From an uncultured Thermotogae bacterium (lineage in GTDB: Bacteria > Thermotogota > Thermotogae > Mesoaciditogales > Mesoaciditogaceae): a stretch of 50,338 nucleotides of DNA. Under the pieces are notes generated by a model. It saw only the letters and a list, made by a program, of their open reading frames with translations, was not told the DNA's origin and ran no database searches. A program made the translations under genes and the position numbers. Where the stretch lies: the NCBI GenBank assembly GCA_913056255.1, contig CAJXLN010000009.1, positions 1 through 50,338 on the forward strand. The letters run 5' to 3'. Each line of letters starts with the position of its first letter. The first letter of the stretch is position 1. Positions 16,358 through 24,798 of the stretch are shown here, piece after piece.

Positions 16358-17484
16358 CTTTTCACCATCTCCCTGGCTAAACGACGTGCCTTTGCATCAA
16401 CGGCTTCAATTGATTCATAATCGTTTAAGATTTTCGGCCAATTGTTTTCAAGCACCTTTTCGACGATTCTGTAAATATCGGTGAAGTATATCTTCTTTTT
16501 CAAGAAAGCTTCAACGGCGATTTCATCCGCAGCATTGTAAACAACTCTCGCTCCATCTCCCTCATTCAGGCACTCATAAGCCAAATTCAGAGCTGGATAT
16601 CGTGTGGGATCTGGCTTTTCAAAAGTGAGCTCACCAAATGGTGAAAAACCTTCAAAGTTTTCCGTTCTCTTTGGGTAATGGCATGCGTATGAGATTGGCA
16701 AACGCATGTCCGCTCTGGAAGCGAGCATCTTAATGGTTCCATCGTTCAACCTTATCATTCCATGAACCTTTCCCTGCGGGTGAAGCACAGCCACGATCTT
16801 ATTCACGGGAAATCCGAAGAGAAAATGCGCCTCCATGATTTCCAAACCCTTGTTGAACATTGTGGCGGAATCCACCGTTATTCGTGCACCCATGTTCCAA
16901 ATCGGATGCTTCAACACCATTTCCGGAGTCACATCTTTCAAATTTTCGATGGGTACATCTCTAACAGCACCACCAGAGGCTGTTATGAATATCGATTCAA
17001 CCGGCGATTTTTCTCCATCGATGAGCTGAAATACCGCGTTGTGTTCACTGTCGACTGGAATGATTTCGCAATTGGAATCCTTCACGGATTTTAGGAAGAA
17101 ATCTCCTCCTGCCACAATAGATTCTTTGTTGGCAAGGCACAACCTGTTGGAATACTTCGCGGCAGTTATCGCGTGCTTGAGACCGGCAAATCCGGCTATA
17201 CCGACGACAACTTGTTCTGGATGTGTTTTTTCCATAAGTGCTTCTATTGCATGGTCACCACAAAAATCGATATCCTCAGCACGATCACCCGTTAAAGCCG
17301 TTAATGCGCCTGGAAATTCCGCTTTTTCTTTCAAAAGTAACTTTGCACTTTGGTGTGCGCTTATTCCGACAACTTCAAATTCTTCAGATCTTTTCAAAAC
17401 ATCGAGAGTCATCTTTCCAATAGTTCCCGTGGCGCCGAGAACTACGATCTTTTTCGATTGAATAAAACCATCTCCTTCATCCAT
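16348..17484 (-). CDS. dxr: 1-deoxy-D-xylulose 5-phosphate reductoisomerase
   Basis: Dxr turns DXP into MEP with NADPH and a divalent metal, the first committed step of the MEP isoprenoid route. The Rossmann start is IVVLGATGTIGK. Catalytic and metal region: LANKESIVAGG, PVDSEHNAVFQL, TASGGAVRD, and NKGLEIMEAHFLFG; the C-terminal helical domain is present. The start is uncertain. The ATG at 17482-17484 has no SD and would overlap the upstream gene by 43 bp. A good AGGAG lies inside the frame and would suit an ATT codon at 17461-17463, giving the N-terminus expected for the family. The next gene (rseP) overlaps by 10 bp. Confidence 0.94.
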   Translation of the reverse strand: MDEGDGFIQSKKIVVLGATGTIGKMTLDVLKRSEEFEVVGISAHQSAKLLLKEKAEFPGALTALTGDRAEDIDFCGDHAIEALMEKTHPEQVVVGIAGFAGLKHAITAAKYSNRLCLANKESIVAGGDFFLKSVKDSNCEIIPVDSEHNAVFQLIDGEKSPVESIFITASGGAVRDVPIENLKDVTPEMVLKHPIWNMGARITVDSATMFNKGLEIMEAHFLFGFPVNKIVAVLHPQGKVHGMIRLNDGTIKMLASRADMRLPISYACHYPKRTENFEGFSPFGELTFEKPDPTRYPALNLAYECLNEGDGARVVYNAADEIAVEAFLKKKIYFTDIYRIVEKVLENNWPKILNDYESIEAVDAKARRLAREMVKRCC

Positions 17485-19082
17485 TCGGGAAGTTCTGTTC
17501 TTGTGTGTGCGATAAAGTCTTCCATGTTTTTGTAAGGCCTTTCGAATTCTATTCTGGACAAGATGGATTTCCCAATTCCGGGAACCCATCTCAAAAGTTT
17601 CAAAGGTTCTGTATTCAAATCAACGGGAATTGGAAGCGCGGTTAATGAACGTTGACCGTGATCAACAACCACACAATCGATGTGTGTACGCAGTGGCAAA
17701 ATCTTTGGAATTCCGATCAATATGGGATATGTCCCCATTTGACGTCCGTAAGACAGATTTCCTGAATGCTTTTCTACGATAACGTCCCTCAAGATCGTAC
17801 CTTGAGGAAAGACACGTTTTAACATGGGATGATCGAATTTATTCCGCAATACGTATTTATGATGTCGATAAAGTCTTTCATCTACGCGTGGCATTTTTCC
17901 CCCAAGTGCTTCAAATAAAGGAGTGCCAGGAAAAGCCATCACTTTTCTTACATTCACGCGCCTGATCATCAATCCGGATTCTAAGATTCTCATAAGAATT
18001 CCTTCGTTGATCTTGTAAGTTGCGCGTCTCTCGGCAGTAAGACCGTACAGTAAATTGATACCTGGTAAAAGTTTCGGCACTCCTTCGACCCTTTTAGCTC
18101 CTATCAAGTTTACCATTTGAATCACTTCTATGAAATGTTTTTCACTGATTTTTAAGTTGTTTGCCTTGATAACTTGAGGATCGAATGATTCCACACCCAT
18201 TGAAAGAATGTCTCCTGGTGTATTGTATTCAACAATTGTAGCGACCATTTTCTCAACTGGTTTAATATGTGAATACATGTAACCTGGATTCGCATTGTCA
18301 GTGTGAAGCGTTTTCAAATCCGGAGCAACTTCTCTGATTCCCATGTACAAATCCTTCAACGCTTCGGGTTGAGGGGTAACTTTGCCCATATAGGCAAAAA
18401 TGTTGGATATTCTTCCAAGTCTGAAATGTCTTGCGCCTGAGTCATACAAGGATTTTACCTCTTCGATTATATCCTCAACTGGTCTTGATACGAACTCTCC
18501 AAACAGCGGTTCGGTGCAAAAGGAGCAATGAGTTTTCCTCTCACAACCCATGCCCAATTCCAACTCACACATAAGGTCAGGAAAGTTCGGGTGCTCTTTT
18601 ACGATTGGTGCGCCCAAAATCGCTGCACGTTTGATAAGAGCGATTCTTCCTTTCTTCCACTCCTTGCCAGTGAAGAGCTTGTACATTTTCATTTCGTATC
18701 CTCGCCACATTTTGGCGTCGTATTTCTCAAATGTGTTCGGCCGTGCGACAACACCTCCCGACCTGTCAATGGAGTAGGCAGCCATTGAACCAACGAGAAT
18801 TTTGAGTTTGGAATCGAATCTCACGGCTATTTCTTGAGCCTCCCTGACGGTCATCGGGGTTCCACCCATGTAATTTCCAGGAACGGTTACTCCACCGATA
18901 ACCACAAGAATATCTGAATTTGGGATTTCAGAATCACGAATCTGATCTATCGTCTTGTATTCAATCTCGTAGTTGGCCATATGCGCAAGACCGGTAATGT
19001 AGCGTGGATAGGTGGACAAGTACGGTGGGACTCCAAAATGAGCGGGCTCGTCAACGTAACCATCTATTATAAGGACTTTCAA
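17442..19082 (-). CDS. Radical SAM protein with C-terminal helix-hairpin-helix (COG1031 type)
   Basis: 546-residue protein of the radical SAM group best known from archaea and of unknown reaction. The N-terminal ~140 residues look like a cobalamin-binding-like Rossmann region without the DxHxxG motif. The probable cluster cysteines are C180, C186 and C189 (CERKTHCSFC), spaced x5 and x2 instead of the usual x3 and x2. The barrel continues through GARHFRLGRISN, LSMGVESFDP and VMAFPGTPLFEALG. The C-terminus has a helix-hairpin-helix, LLRWVPGIGKSILSRIEF, suggestive of nucleic-acid contact. The start is TTG with GAGGAG upstream, overlapping comM by 4 bp. Function unknown; RNA or DNA modification is a guess from the HhH. 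Confidence 0.8.
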   Translation of the reverse strand: MKVLIIDGYVDEPAHFGVPPYLSTYPRYITGLAHMANYEIEYKTIDQIRDSEIPNSDILVVIGGVTVPGNYMGGTPMTVREAQEIAVRFDSKLKILVGSMAAYSIDRSGGVVARPNTFEKYDAKMWRGYEMKMYKLFTGKEWKKGRIALIKRAAILGAPIVKEHPNFPDLMCELELGMGCERKTHCSFCTEPLFGEFVSRPVEDIIEEVKSLYDSGARHFRLGRISNIFAYMGKVTPQPEALKDLYMGIREVAPDLKTLHTDNANPGYMYSHIKPVEKMVATIVEYNTPGDILSMGVESFDPQVIKANNLKISEKHFIEVIQMVNLIGAKRVEGVPKLLPGINLLYGLTAERRATYKINEGILMRILESGLMIRRVNVRKVMAFPGTPLFEALGGKMPRVDERLYRHHKYVLRNKFDHPMLKRVFPQGTILRDVIVEKHSGNLSYGRQMGTYPILIGIPKILPLRTHIDCVVVDHGQRSLTALPIPVDLNTEPLKLLRWVPGIGKSILSRIEFERPYKNMEDFIAHTRTELPEWMKEMVLFNRKRS

Positions 19083-20584
19083 ATGAAAATCTCCTCTTTT
19101 TTTCGGTATTGCAAGGCTTCCGCTATGTGAGAAAGTGATATTCTCTCCTCACCCGCCAAATCCGCGATCGTGCGCGAAACTTTTAGAGTTTTTTCCATGG
19201 TCCTTCCCGTCAGTCCGAGTTTTTTGGAAGCGTTTTTGAAAAAGTTCTCTTCTCTTTCTCCAAGCGTACAGAATTGTCTTACTTCTTTAGCCGTGAGTTT
19301 CCCATTCAATTTTTTGGCACGATTCATCTGAATTTCAACGGCTTTCATAACTCTATTTCGCACTTTTTGAGAAGATTCCGCGGATTTTGTGGAAGCGTAT
19401 CGATCGTAATCGACTTTTGGCACATCGACAAACACATCCATTCTATCAGCAATTGGTCCCGATATTCGCTTGTTGTATCTGACAATTTCAGCCATCGAGC
19501 ACGTGCAATGGTGAACGCCATCGTTCACACCAAACCATCCACAGGGGCAAGGATTTTGCGCGCCTATGAGCAGGAATTTTGAGGGATACGTGTGAGTTTC
19601 CCTAACACGTGAGACTGTTATCACTCCATCTTCGAGAGGCTGTCTCAACGCTTCCAAAACATCGCGTCTGAATTCCGGCAATTCATCCATGAAGAGAACT
19701 CCGTTGTGCGCAAGTGTCACCTCACCAGGTTTTGCCCTATTCCCGCCGCCAACTATAGATGCCGTCGATGCGCTGTGATGAGGACTTCTGAATGGTCTTA
19801 CACTTATGGGAAAGCCATCTAACAGGCCGGCAGCCGAATATATCTTAGTGGATTCGATGATTTCGCTTTCCGTCATGGGAGGCATGATCGTCGGGAAGCG
19901 CCTTGCCAGCATGGTCTTTCCAACACCTGGAGCTCCCTTCATTATAACATTGTGAAATCCAGCGGCCGCTATTTCAAGAGCGCGCTTGGCATATTCTTGG
20001 CCTCTCACTTCCGAAAAATCAACTTCGTACTTAGTTTCTGTTTTCACGGGATGATACTCTATTTCCGGAAAATTAGAATCTCCTTCCATTAATCTCACAA
20101 CATCATTGAGTGTGTCAACAGCATAGACGTTTGGAATGTTAACAAGTGAAAGTTCTCTTTTATTGGCCATGGGTACTATCGAACCCATGTTTTTTCGCTT
20201 TTCAAGCATTATGGGCAGTGCACCGTTTATCTTTCTCAAAGTACCATCAAGACCTAATTCTCCCACCAGCATCCATTTCTCACTTTTATGGATTTTACCT
20301 GAAGCCATGAGTATGGCTATCGCGATTGGAAGATCCAACAAAGTTCCTTCTTTTTTCAAGTCGCTAGGTGCAAGATTAACGGTGATTTTGCCTCTGGGCA
20401 GTTCGAATCCGCTGTTTTTTATCGCACTCATCACGCGCTTTCGACTTTCCTTCACCGCCGTGTCTCCGAGGCCAACAATTTCCCATTCTTGCACTATTGA
20501 TCTCGTATTTATATCAGCCTCTACATCTATTTCCAAAACTTTCAAACCTGACAAAACGGCACTTTTAACCCTTGAGTAATGCAA
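19079..20584 (-). CDS. comM: ComM/YifB-family AAA+ ATPase (Mg-chelatase-like)
   Basis: Hexameric AAA+ motor related to Mg-chelatase subunits. In naturally competent bacteria ComM drives branch migration of the D-loop during integration of taken-up DNA. The N-terminal Lon-like domain opens VKSAVLSGLKVLEIDVEADI, with Walker A GAPGVGKTMLA, Walker B-type VLFMDELPEF, IGAQNPCPCG, and the C-terminal Mg_chelatase_C region. About 501 residues, full length. The start is taken as TTG at 20582-20584, 6 bp after AGGAGGAGG; an ATG at 20603-20605 overlaps that SD. First gene of an eight-gene overlapping minus-strand operon. Confidence 0.9.
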   Translation of the reverse strand: MHYSRVKSAVLSGLKVLEIDVEADINTRSIVQEWEIVGLGDTAVKESRKRVMSAIKNSGFELPRGKITVNLAPSDLKKEGTLLDLPIAIAILMASGKIHKSEKWMLVGELGLDGTLRKINGALPIMLEKRKNMGSIVPMANKRELSLVNIPNVYAVDTLNDVVRLMEGDSNFPEIEYHPVKTETKYEVDFSEVRGQEYAKRALEIAAAGFHNVIMKGAPGVGKTMLARRFPTIMPPMTESEIIESTKIYSAAGLLDGFPISVRPFRSPHHSASTASIVGGGNRAKPGEVTLAHNGVLFMDELPEFRRDVLEALRQPLEDGVITVSRVRETHTYPSKFLLIGAQNPCPCGWFGVNDGVHHCTCSMAEIVRYNKRISGPIADRMDVFVDVPKVDYDRYASTKSAESSQKVRNRVMKAVEIQMNRAKKLNGKLTAKEVRQFCTLGEREENFFKNASKKLGLTGRTMEKTLKVSRTIADLAGEERISLSHIAEALQYRKKEEIFI

Positions 20585-20608
20585 ATGCAACCTCCTCCTT
20601 TCCATAAA

Positions 20609-20630
20609 ATTATATCATCTATACTAAGAA
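20609..20630. promoter_or_regulatory. Divergent promoter region (comM operon / membrane protein gene)
   Basis: The 70-bp gap between the divergent genes has TATAAT read on the minus strand (complement of 20609-20614), 25 bp from the comM start, and TATACT on the plus strand near 20620-20630. -35 boxes are weak on both strands, so exact promoters are uncertain. The gap must hold the promoter of the eight-gene operon unless it lies inside the divergent gene. Confidence 0.35.
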
Positions 20631-20654
20631 GATAAATGAAAAAGAGGGGAAAAA

Positions 20655-21266
20655 ATGGAGTGGTTGAAGTTCCTGGATATGGTGCTCGTGGTTTTTGTTG
20701 TTTACATTCCTTTACTTATCGGAAAATCCAGAAGAAGTGAGGAATCCGTCTTTTGGGCATCTGTCATCTCTTTGATACTCACCGTGTTGGTCTTCTTTTT
20801 GATCAAAACCGAAAGTGTTGAATTCAAAGAATTCGGTCCGATCTCCGTAATTGTGGCTTCCACATTTGGATTTGTCACATACGGGCTTTACAGGTTGAAC
20901 TTTTCATGGGAAACAAAAGTCTATTCACCTATCACGTGGTTGGCGTTGCTTCCAATAATCGATAATGTGATCTTCAGGAAATACGGGCTTTATTACATGT
21001 CGATGCTCTCTCAAAAGCTACAACTTTTGGATTGGAACATTCAAGAAAATGTGATCATCGTTGCACTTCTTTGCGCCTTTATCTATTTTCTTGTTTTTGT
21101 GCGAAAAAATGCTTTTCAAGCTATAGCAGAAGGTGCAGTAGCTTTTATCCTTTCCATCATTGCCGGTCACATTTATTTGATCCATGGATTGTTTAACGCC
21201 ATTTTAGCCCAGAGTGCGTTCAGCTTTTGGAGAATGGTTTTTGCCTGTCATCCTCATTCGAAATGA
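20655..21266 (+). CDS. Integral membrane protein, possibly a degenerate CPBP-type
   Basis: 203-residue hydrophobic protein with about six membrane segments and a good SD (GAGGGG) before ATG. Near the C-terminus it has IAGHIYLIHGLFNAILAQ, reminiscent of the HxxxN end motif of CPBP (Abi/CAAX-protease-like) membrane proteins. The EExxxR motif that holds the catalytic glutamates is absent, so I would not call it a protease. Its 3' end overlaps the convergent MMPL gene by 47 bp. Function unknown. Confidence 0.6.
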   Translation: MEWLKFLDMVLVVFVVYIPLLIGKSRRSEESVFWASVISLILTVLVFFLIKTESVEFKEFGPISVIVASTFGFVTYGLYRLNFSWETKVYSPITWLALLPIIDNVIFRKYGLYYMSMLSQKLQLLDWNIQENVIIVALLCAFIYFLVFVRKNAFQAIAEGAVAFILSIIAGHIYLIHGLFNAILAQSAFSFWRMVFACHPHSK

Positions 21267-23358
21267 CCTTTCCCCTTTTCCTTTCATAAATTCTTAGAAG
21301 TTCTACAACGAATACCATCGTTGTAAATGCTCCGATGCCTATCCCAACTGACATTAAAAAGCCGAGTCTTACGTACAACAAAAGAGGAGAGAACAGAAGC
21401 GAACCAAATCCAGCCATCAGTCCAAGCGTGTTATCAACGATAACGGGTCCCACTTCTTTTAGAACAAGATCAACGTTGCCAGTTATTCTGTAGCGAGTGA
21501 TCGTGTGTATGGAATAGTCTATGACGAGTCCCATGAGCACACTTGACACGATGGCAGTAGAAACTTCGAGATACATGTGCCCGATACCCATGACAAAGAA
21601 ATTCAGTACCACTGCCAAAATTATTGGCACCGACGCTATCATGGACAGGTAAAAACTTCTGAAGATGATGAGTAGCAAGAGCAATATGAACAAAAATGAT
21701 ATGATTATCGTTGAAATTTGATTTGTGACTATGGAAGAATTCATGGATGCGGTGAGTAAGGCGGGAGAAGCAACATAAACGCTGTATCCTTTTAATTTTT
21801 TTGAGAGATTTTCAATTCTTTCAGCGATCTTCTTTATACTTAGAGTATCCGTGTAAGGTGTTTTTACCAGAAATCTCGTAAAATCTTTCGAAACCCATTC
21901 AGAAAAGTATGTTTTGTAGGTTGGATTCCGTGAAAGAATTTGGATGATCGGGAAAGGAATGTCGAATTCTTTGGAAATGTCAAGCGCTGAATTCACACCA
22001 CTTACACCGTGGATTTTTTTTATTTCATCGATGAAATTTTCAAGCTGTTTCGCATCAAACGATGTGAAGGGTGAGTTTTTACTCACAACCACATAAAGTG
22101 GTAAAGTCCATCCGAAATATTCATTTGCCACTCGAGAAGATCTTCTAACGGCTGAATTCGCCTTGAAATACCCAAATTCATTGGAATTCACCTGAACTCG
22201 AGATATGAATATCGGAGAGATTGCCACAATTGCTAACACCACGATCATGGATATTTTATTGAATTTTGAAGACGGCATAACACGAAACTTCAACGTATGC
22301 GAGATGCGTTTGTGAAGATCAAAGAATTCGCCTATAGCAGGAATTAGAACTATGGAGAAAAGTGCACTTATTCCCACACCCATTGCGACAAGCTCTCCCA
22401 AGGTTTTGAATGCAGCAATCCCAACGAATACGAAAGTTGCAAAAGCAATGGCGGTGGTGAGAGCGGACATGAATATCGGGATTGTCTCCTCGTGTAAGGT
22501 TCTTTTAACCGCTCCCACATGATCCATTTTTTCCCTGTTGCTCATATATCTATCCATGAAATGTAGACCGTAGGAGGAGCTCACGACGATTACGAATATT
22601 CCAACTGTAGCGGTAAGAACGTTCAAAGATATGTTAAGCATACCGGCTATTCCATACGTCCATAATGTTGAAAGTAGAGATATGAGCGGTGGTATGGCTG
22701 CCGCTAATACATTTCCTAATTTGAGAAAGTACAGTAACCATATTAAGCCAAAAAGCAAAGGAGGATATACAAGGGCAAACAGAAGAGTGGAGGAGTTTAT
22801 AGAAGATTCTACCACATCATCGCCTGTGATGAAGTACTCAAATCCATCAGGAATGTTCTTAGCGAGGACTTTTTTCACATCGCTTACGACATTTTTTGAA
22901 ACGTTGAGTATTACCGCTAAAACGTGTCCAGAGGAATCGATAAGGTTTCCTTCGTAAAGAGGAGAGTTCAAGACTTCCGTTGCATTTGAAGATGGAATGC
23001 CGTTTTTGAAGTAAGGCCTGGACGAAAGACCACCAAGTGTTAATCTTACTTTTGCAGAGTCGAAAATAGACTGAACTGTAGTTACTCCCTTGATTTTTTT
23101 CAAGGTCTCAACCACTTTATATGCGCGCATTGCAACGTCTTTATTGAATATACTCGGAGTTTTCAGTATAACCATTATCTGATCCGAACTTCCGAATTCT
23201 TTTCTCATTTTTTCCATGGCAACAATAGCCGGATCGTTTGGAGGGACCAGAGATTCTGTTCCCTTCATTTGCAATTTTCCAACGAATAAAATGAGAACGA
23301 AACTCACCAAACTGAATACAACAAAAACGATTACAGAAAGCTTCCTACTCATTCGCAT
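21220..23358 (-). CDS. MMPL/RND-superfamily membrane exporter
   Basis: 712-residue transporter of the MMPL (hydrophobe/RND) type. It has two halves, each with one TM, a large extracytoplasmic loop, and five more TMs. The TM4-like motifs appear as GIFVIVVSSSYGLHFMDRY in the first half and LMGLVIDYSIHTITRYR in the second. Such proteins move lipids, hopanoids or other hydrophobic compounds using the proton gradient; the cargo is not deducible. It begins inside the end of the REC-GGDEF gene (14-bp overlap), so the two are translationally coupled. No periplasmic adaptor or outer-membrane partner is nearby. Confidence 0.85.
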   Translation of the reverse strand: MRMSRKLSVIVFVVFSLVSFVLILFVGKLQMKGTESLVPPNDPAIVAMEKMRKEFGSSDQIMVILKTPSIFNKDVAMRAYKVVETLKKIKGVTTVQSIFDSAKVRLTLGGLSSRPYFKNGIPSSNATEVLNSPLYEGNLIDSSGHVLAVILNVSKNVVSDVKKVLAKNIPDGFEYFITGDDVVESSINSSTLLFALVYPPLLFGLIWLLYFLKLGNVLAAAIPPLISLLSTLWTYGIAGMLNISLNVLTATVGIFVIVVSSSYGLHFMDRYMSNREKMDHVGAVKRTLHEETIPIFMSALTTAIAFATFVFVGIAAFKTLGELVAMGVGISALFSIVLIPAIGEFFDLHKRISHTLKFRVMPSSKFNKISMIVVLAIVAISPIFISRVQVNSNEFGYFKANSAVRRSSRVANEYFGWTLPLYVVVSKNSPFTSFDAKQLENFIDEIKKIHGVSGVNSALDISKEFDIPFPIIQILSRNPTYKTYFSEWVSKDFTRFLVKTPYTDTLSIKKIAERIENLSKKLKGYSVYVASPALLTASMNSSIVTNQISTIIISFLFILLLLLIIFRSFYLSMIASVPIILAVVLNFFVMGIGHMYLEVSTAIVSSVLMGLVIDYSIHTITRYRITGNVDLVLKEVGPVIVDNTLGLMAGFGSLLFSPLLLYVRLGFLMSVGIGIGAFTTMVFVVELLRIYERKRGKVISNEDDRQKPFSKS

Positions 23359-24703
23359 GAACGATCACTTTGTTCCTCCCACTTTCTTTGGCTTGATACA
23401 AAGCCTGATCTGCCATTTCCACCACCTCGGTAAAACTCTTGGAATCATCTCGCTCCGCGATACCACCACTTATCGTCACGACCAATTCCGGAACACTTTT
23501 TGAAAGATGAGATTTTTCTATCTTCTGTCTGATACCGTCAATGAATTCAAAAAAGTTCTCATTTCTTTCAGATATGATGAGAAATTCTTCTCCACCAAAG
23601 CGGGCCGCAAAAGAATTGAATTTTTCAGCCGAATTCTCGAGTATTCGTCCTATACTTGCTAGCACTTCATTACCAATTGCATGGCCGTAAGTATCGTTGA
23701 CCTTTTTGAAATGATCTATGTCTATTATGGAAAGGACGAAATCTTTTCCATCGTTCCAAAGTACTCTGAGTTTCTCTTCGAGAGCTCTGTAATTGGCAAG
23801 TCCAGTCAGATCGTCAAAATTCGCATTACGCCTGTATCCTTCCAACTGAGATCCGATCTTCAAAATTCCCCCAAGCTCTTCTGAAATTATGGAAAGGCTG
23901 TTGTTTTCTCTATCAGAAAATGCCCTGTCTCTCCAAATCGCAACGACACCCTGTTCTTTTGAATCGAAAGATATAACTTTTGAGATCCATGCAAATTCTT
24001 CATGTTCGTTCTCACCATCAATGCTCACGTAATTTCGTTTTTGAGGATAAGATGGTCTGCTCAATTGTGAAAGCATCCATTTTTCGAGAAATTCGTGATC
24101 GGATATGGATGAATAAAGATTCATTTCGTCAACACTAATGGAAAGCAGTGCCATCGCTTTTATCTCAAAAATTTCTTTCAGCAGATCGTTTATTTTTCTG
24201 ATCGTGTAATTCATGTCTTCAACGTGGTTAAAAAGCCTTCTCACTTCTCCTCTTAGAGAAGTTTCAACCAGCAATTTGTCAAGCGTATCACCAAAAGCAC
24301 GCTTTCCATTCTCTGAATTCGGTAATTTGAGACTCGAATTTTTTTCCATTTCTTGTAACTTCGAATCGATCAGGTTAAAGCCATTTTCCGAATCCTTTTG
24401 GATATAGGCGTTGGCTCCGGAATATTTACTCCAGAATTTGTCAAGTGATTCGGAAGAAGCAGTTAGAAGGAGGATGGGAATGGATGAAAAATTCGGATCG
24501 TTTTTCAAAAGCCTGCATAGTTGATAGCCGTTGAGACCCGGCATCACAACATCTGATATTACAACCTCTGGAAGCACTTCATGAATTTTGAAATAAGCTT
24601 CAAGCCCATCATTTGCCACTACGACATCGTGACCTTTGGAAATCAAAAAATCTCTTAATACAGCTCTCCACATTTTGCTGTCATCTGCATAAACGATTTT
24701 CAA
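23345..24703 (-). CDS. Response regulator with GGDEF diguanylate cyclase domain
   Basis: Two-component output protein predicted to make cyclic di-GMP. The N-terminal receiver domain (1-115) has acidic residues D7 and D8, phospho-acceptor Asp51 (VVISDVVMPGLNGY), TAS at 81-83 and a Lys at 103. Residues ~140-290 form a GAF-like sensory region. The GGDEF domain starts at DDLTGLANYRALEE, with DIDHFKKVNDTYGHAIGNE and the active GGEEF at 370-374. The product-inhibition site RxxD expected five residues before it reads KFNS, so I-site feedback appears to be missing. TTG start after AGGAG. No histidine kinase partner in the window. c-di-GMP usually controls flagellar motility versus attachment, and a flagellar operon lies 14 kb away. 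Confidence 0.9.
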   Translation of the reverse strand: MKIVYADDSKMWRAVLRDFLISKGHDVVVANDGLEAYFKIHEVLPEVVISDVVMPGLNGYQLCRLLKNDPNFSSIPILLLTASSESLDKFWSKYSGANAYIQKDSENGFNLIDSKLQEMEKNSSLKLPNSENGKRAFGDTLDKLLVETSLRGEVRRLFNHVEDMNYTIRKINDLLKEIFEIKAMALLSISVDEMNLYSSISDHEFLEKWMLSQLSRPSYPQKRNYVSIDGENEHEEFAWISKVISFDSKEQGVVAIWRDRAFSDRENNSLSIISEELGGILKIGSQLEGYRRNANFDDLTGLANYRALEEKLRVLWNDGKDFVLSIIDIDHFKKVNDTYGHAIGNEVLASIGRILENSAEKFNSFAARFGGEEFLIISERNENFFEFIDGIRQKIEKSHLSKSVPELVVTISGGIAERDDSKSFTEVVEMADQALYQAKESGRNKVIVHANE

Positions 24704-24798
24704 TTCTCTTCTCCTTCTCCCGCTTGTATCTTATGAAGATAGTGTACAACATTTTTGTAAAATTGGAAAGACTTAAAAAACCTTAAAATTCAAAAGCT

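Noticed and set aside
20655-21266. Calling the small membrane protein a CAAX-type (CPBP) protease
   Set aside because: Only an HxxxN-like element is present; the EExxxR catalytic motif is missing.
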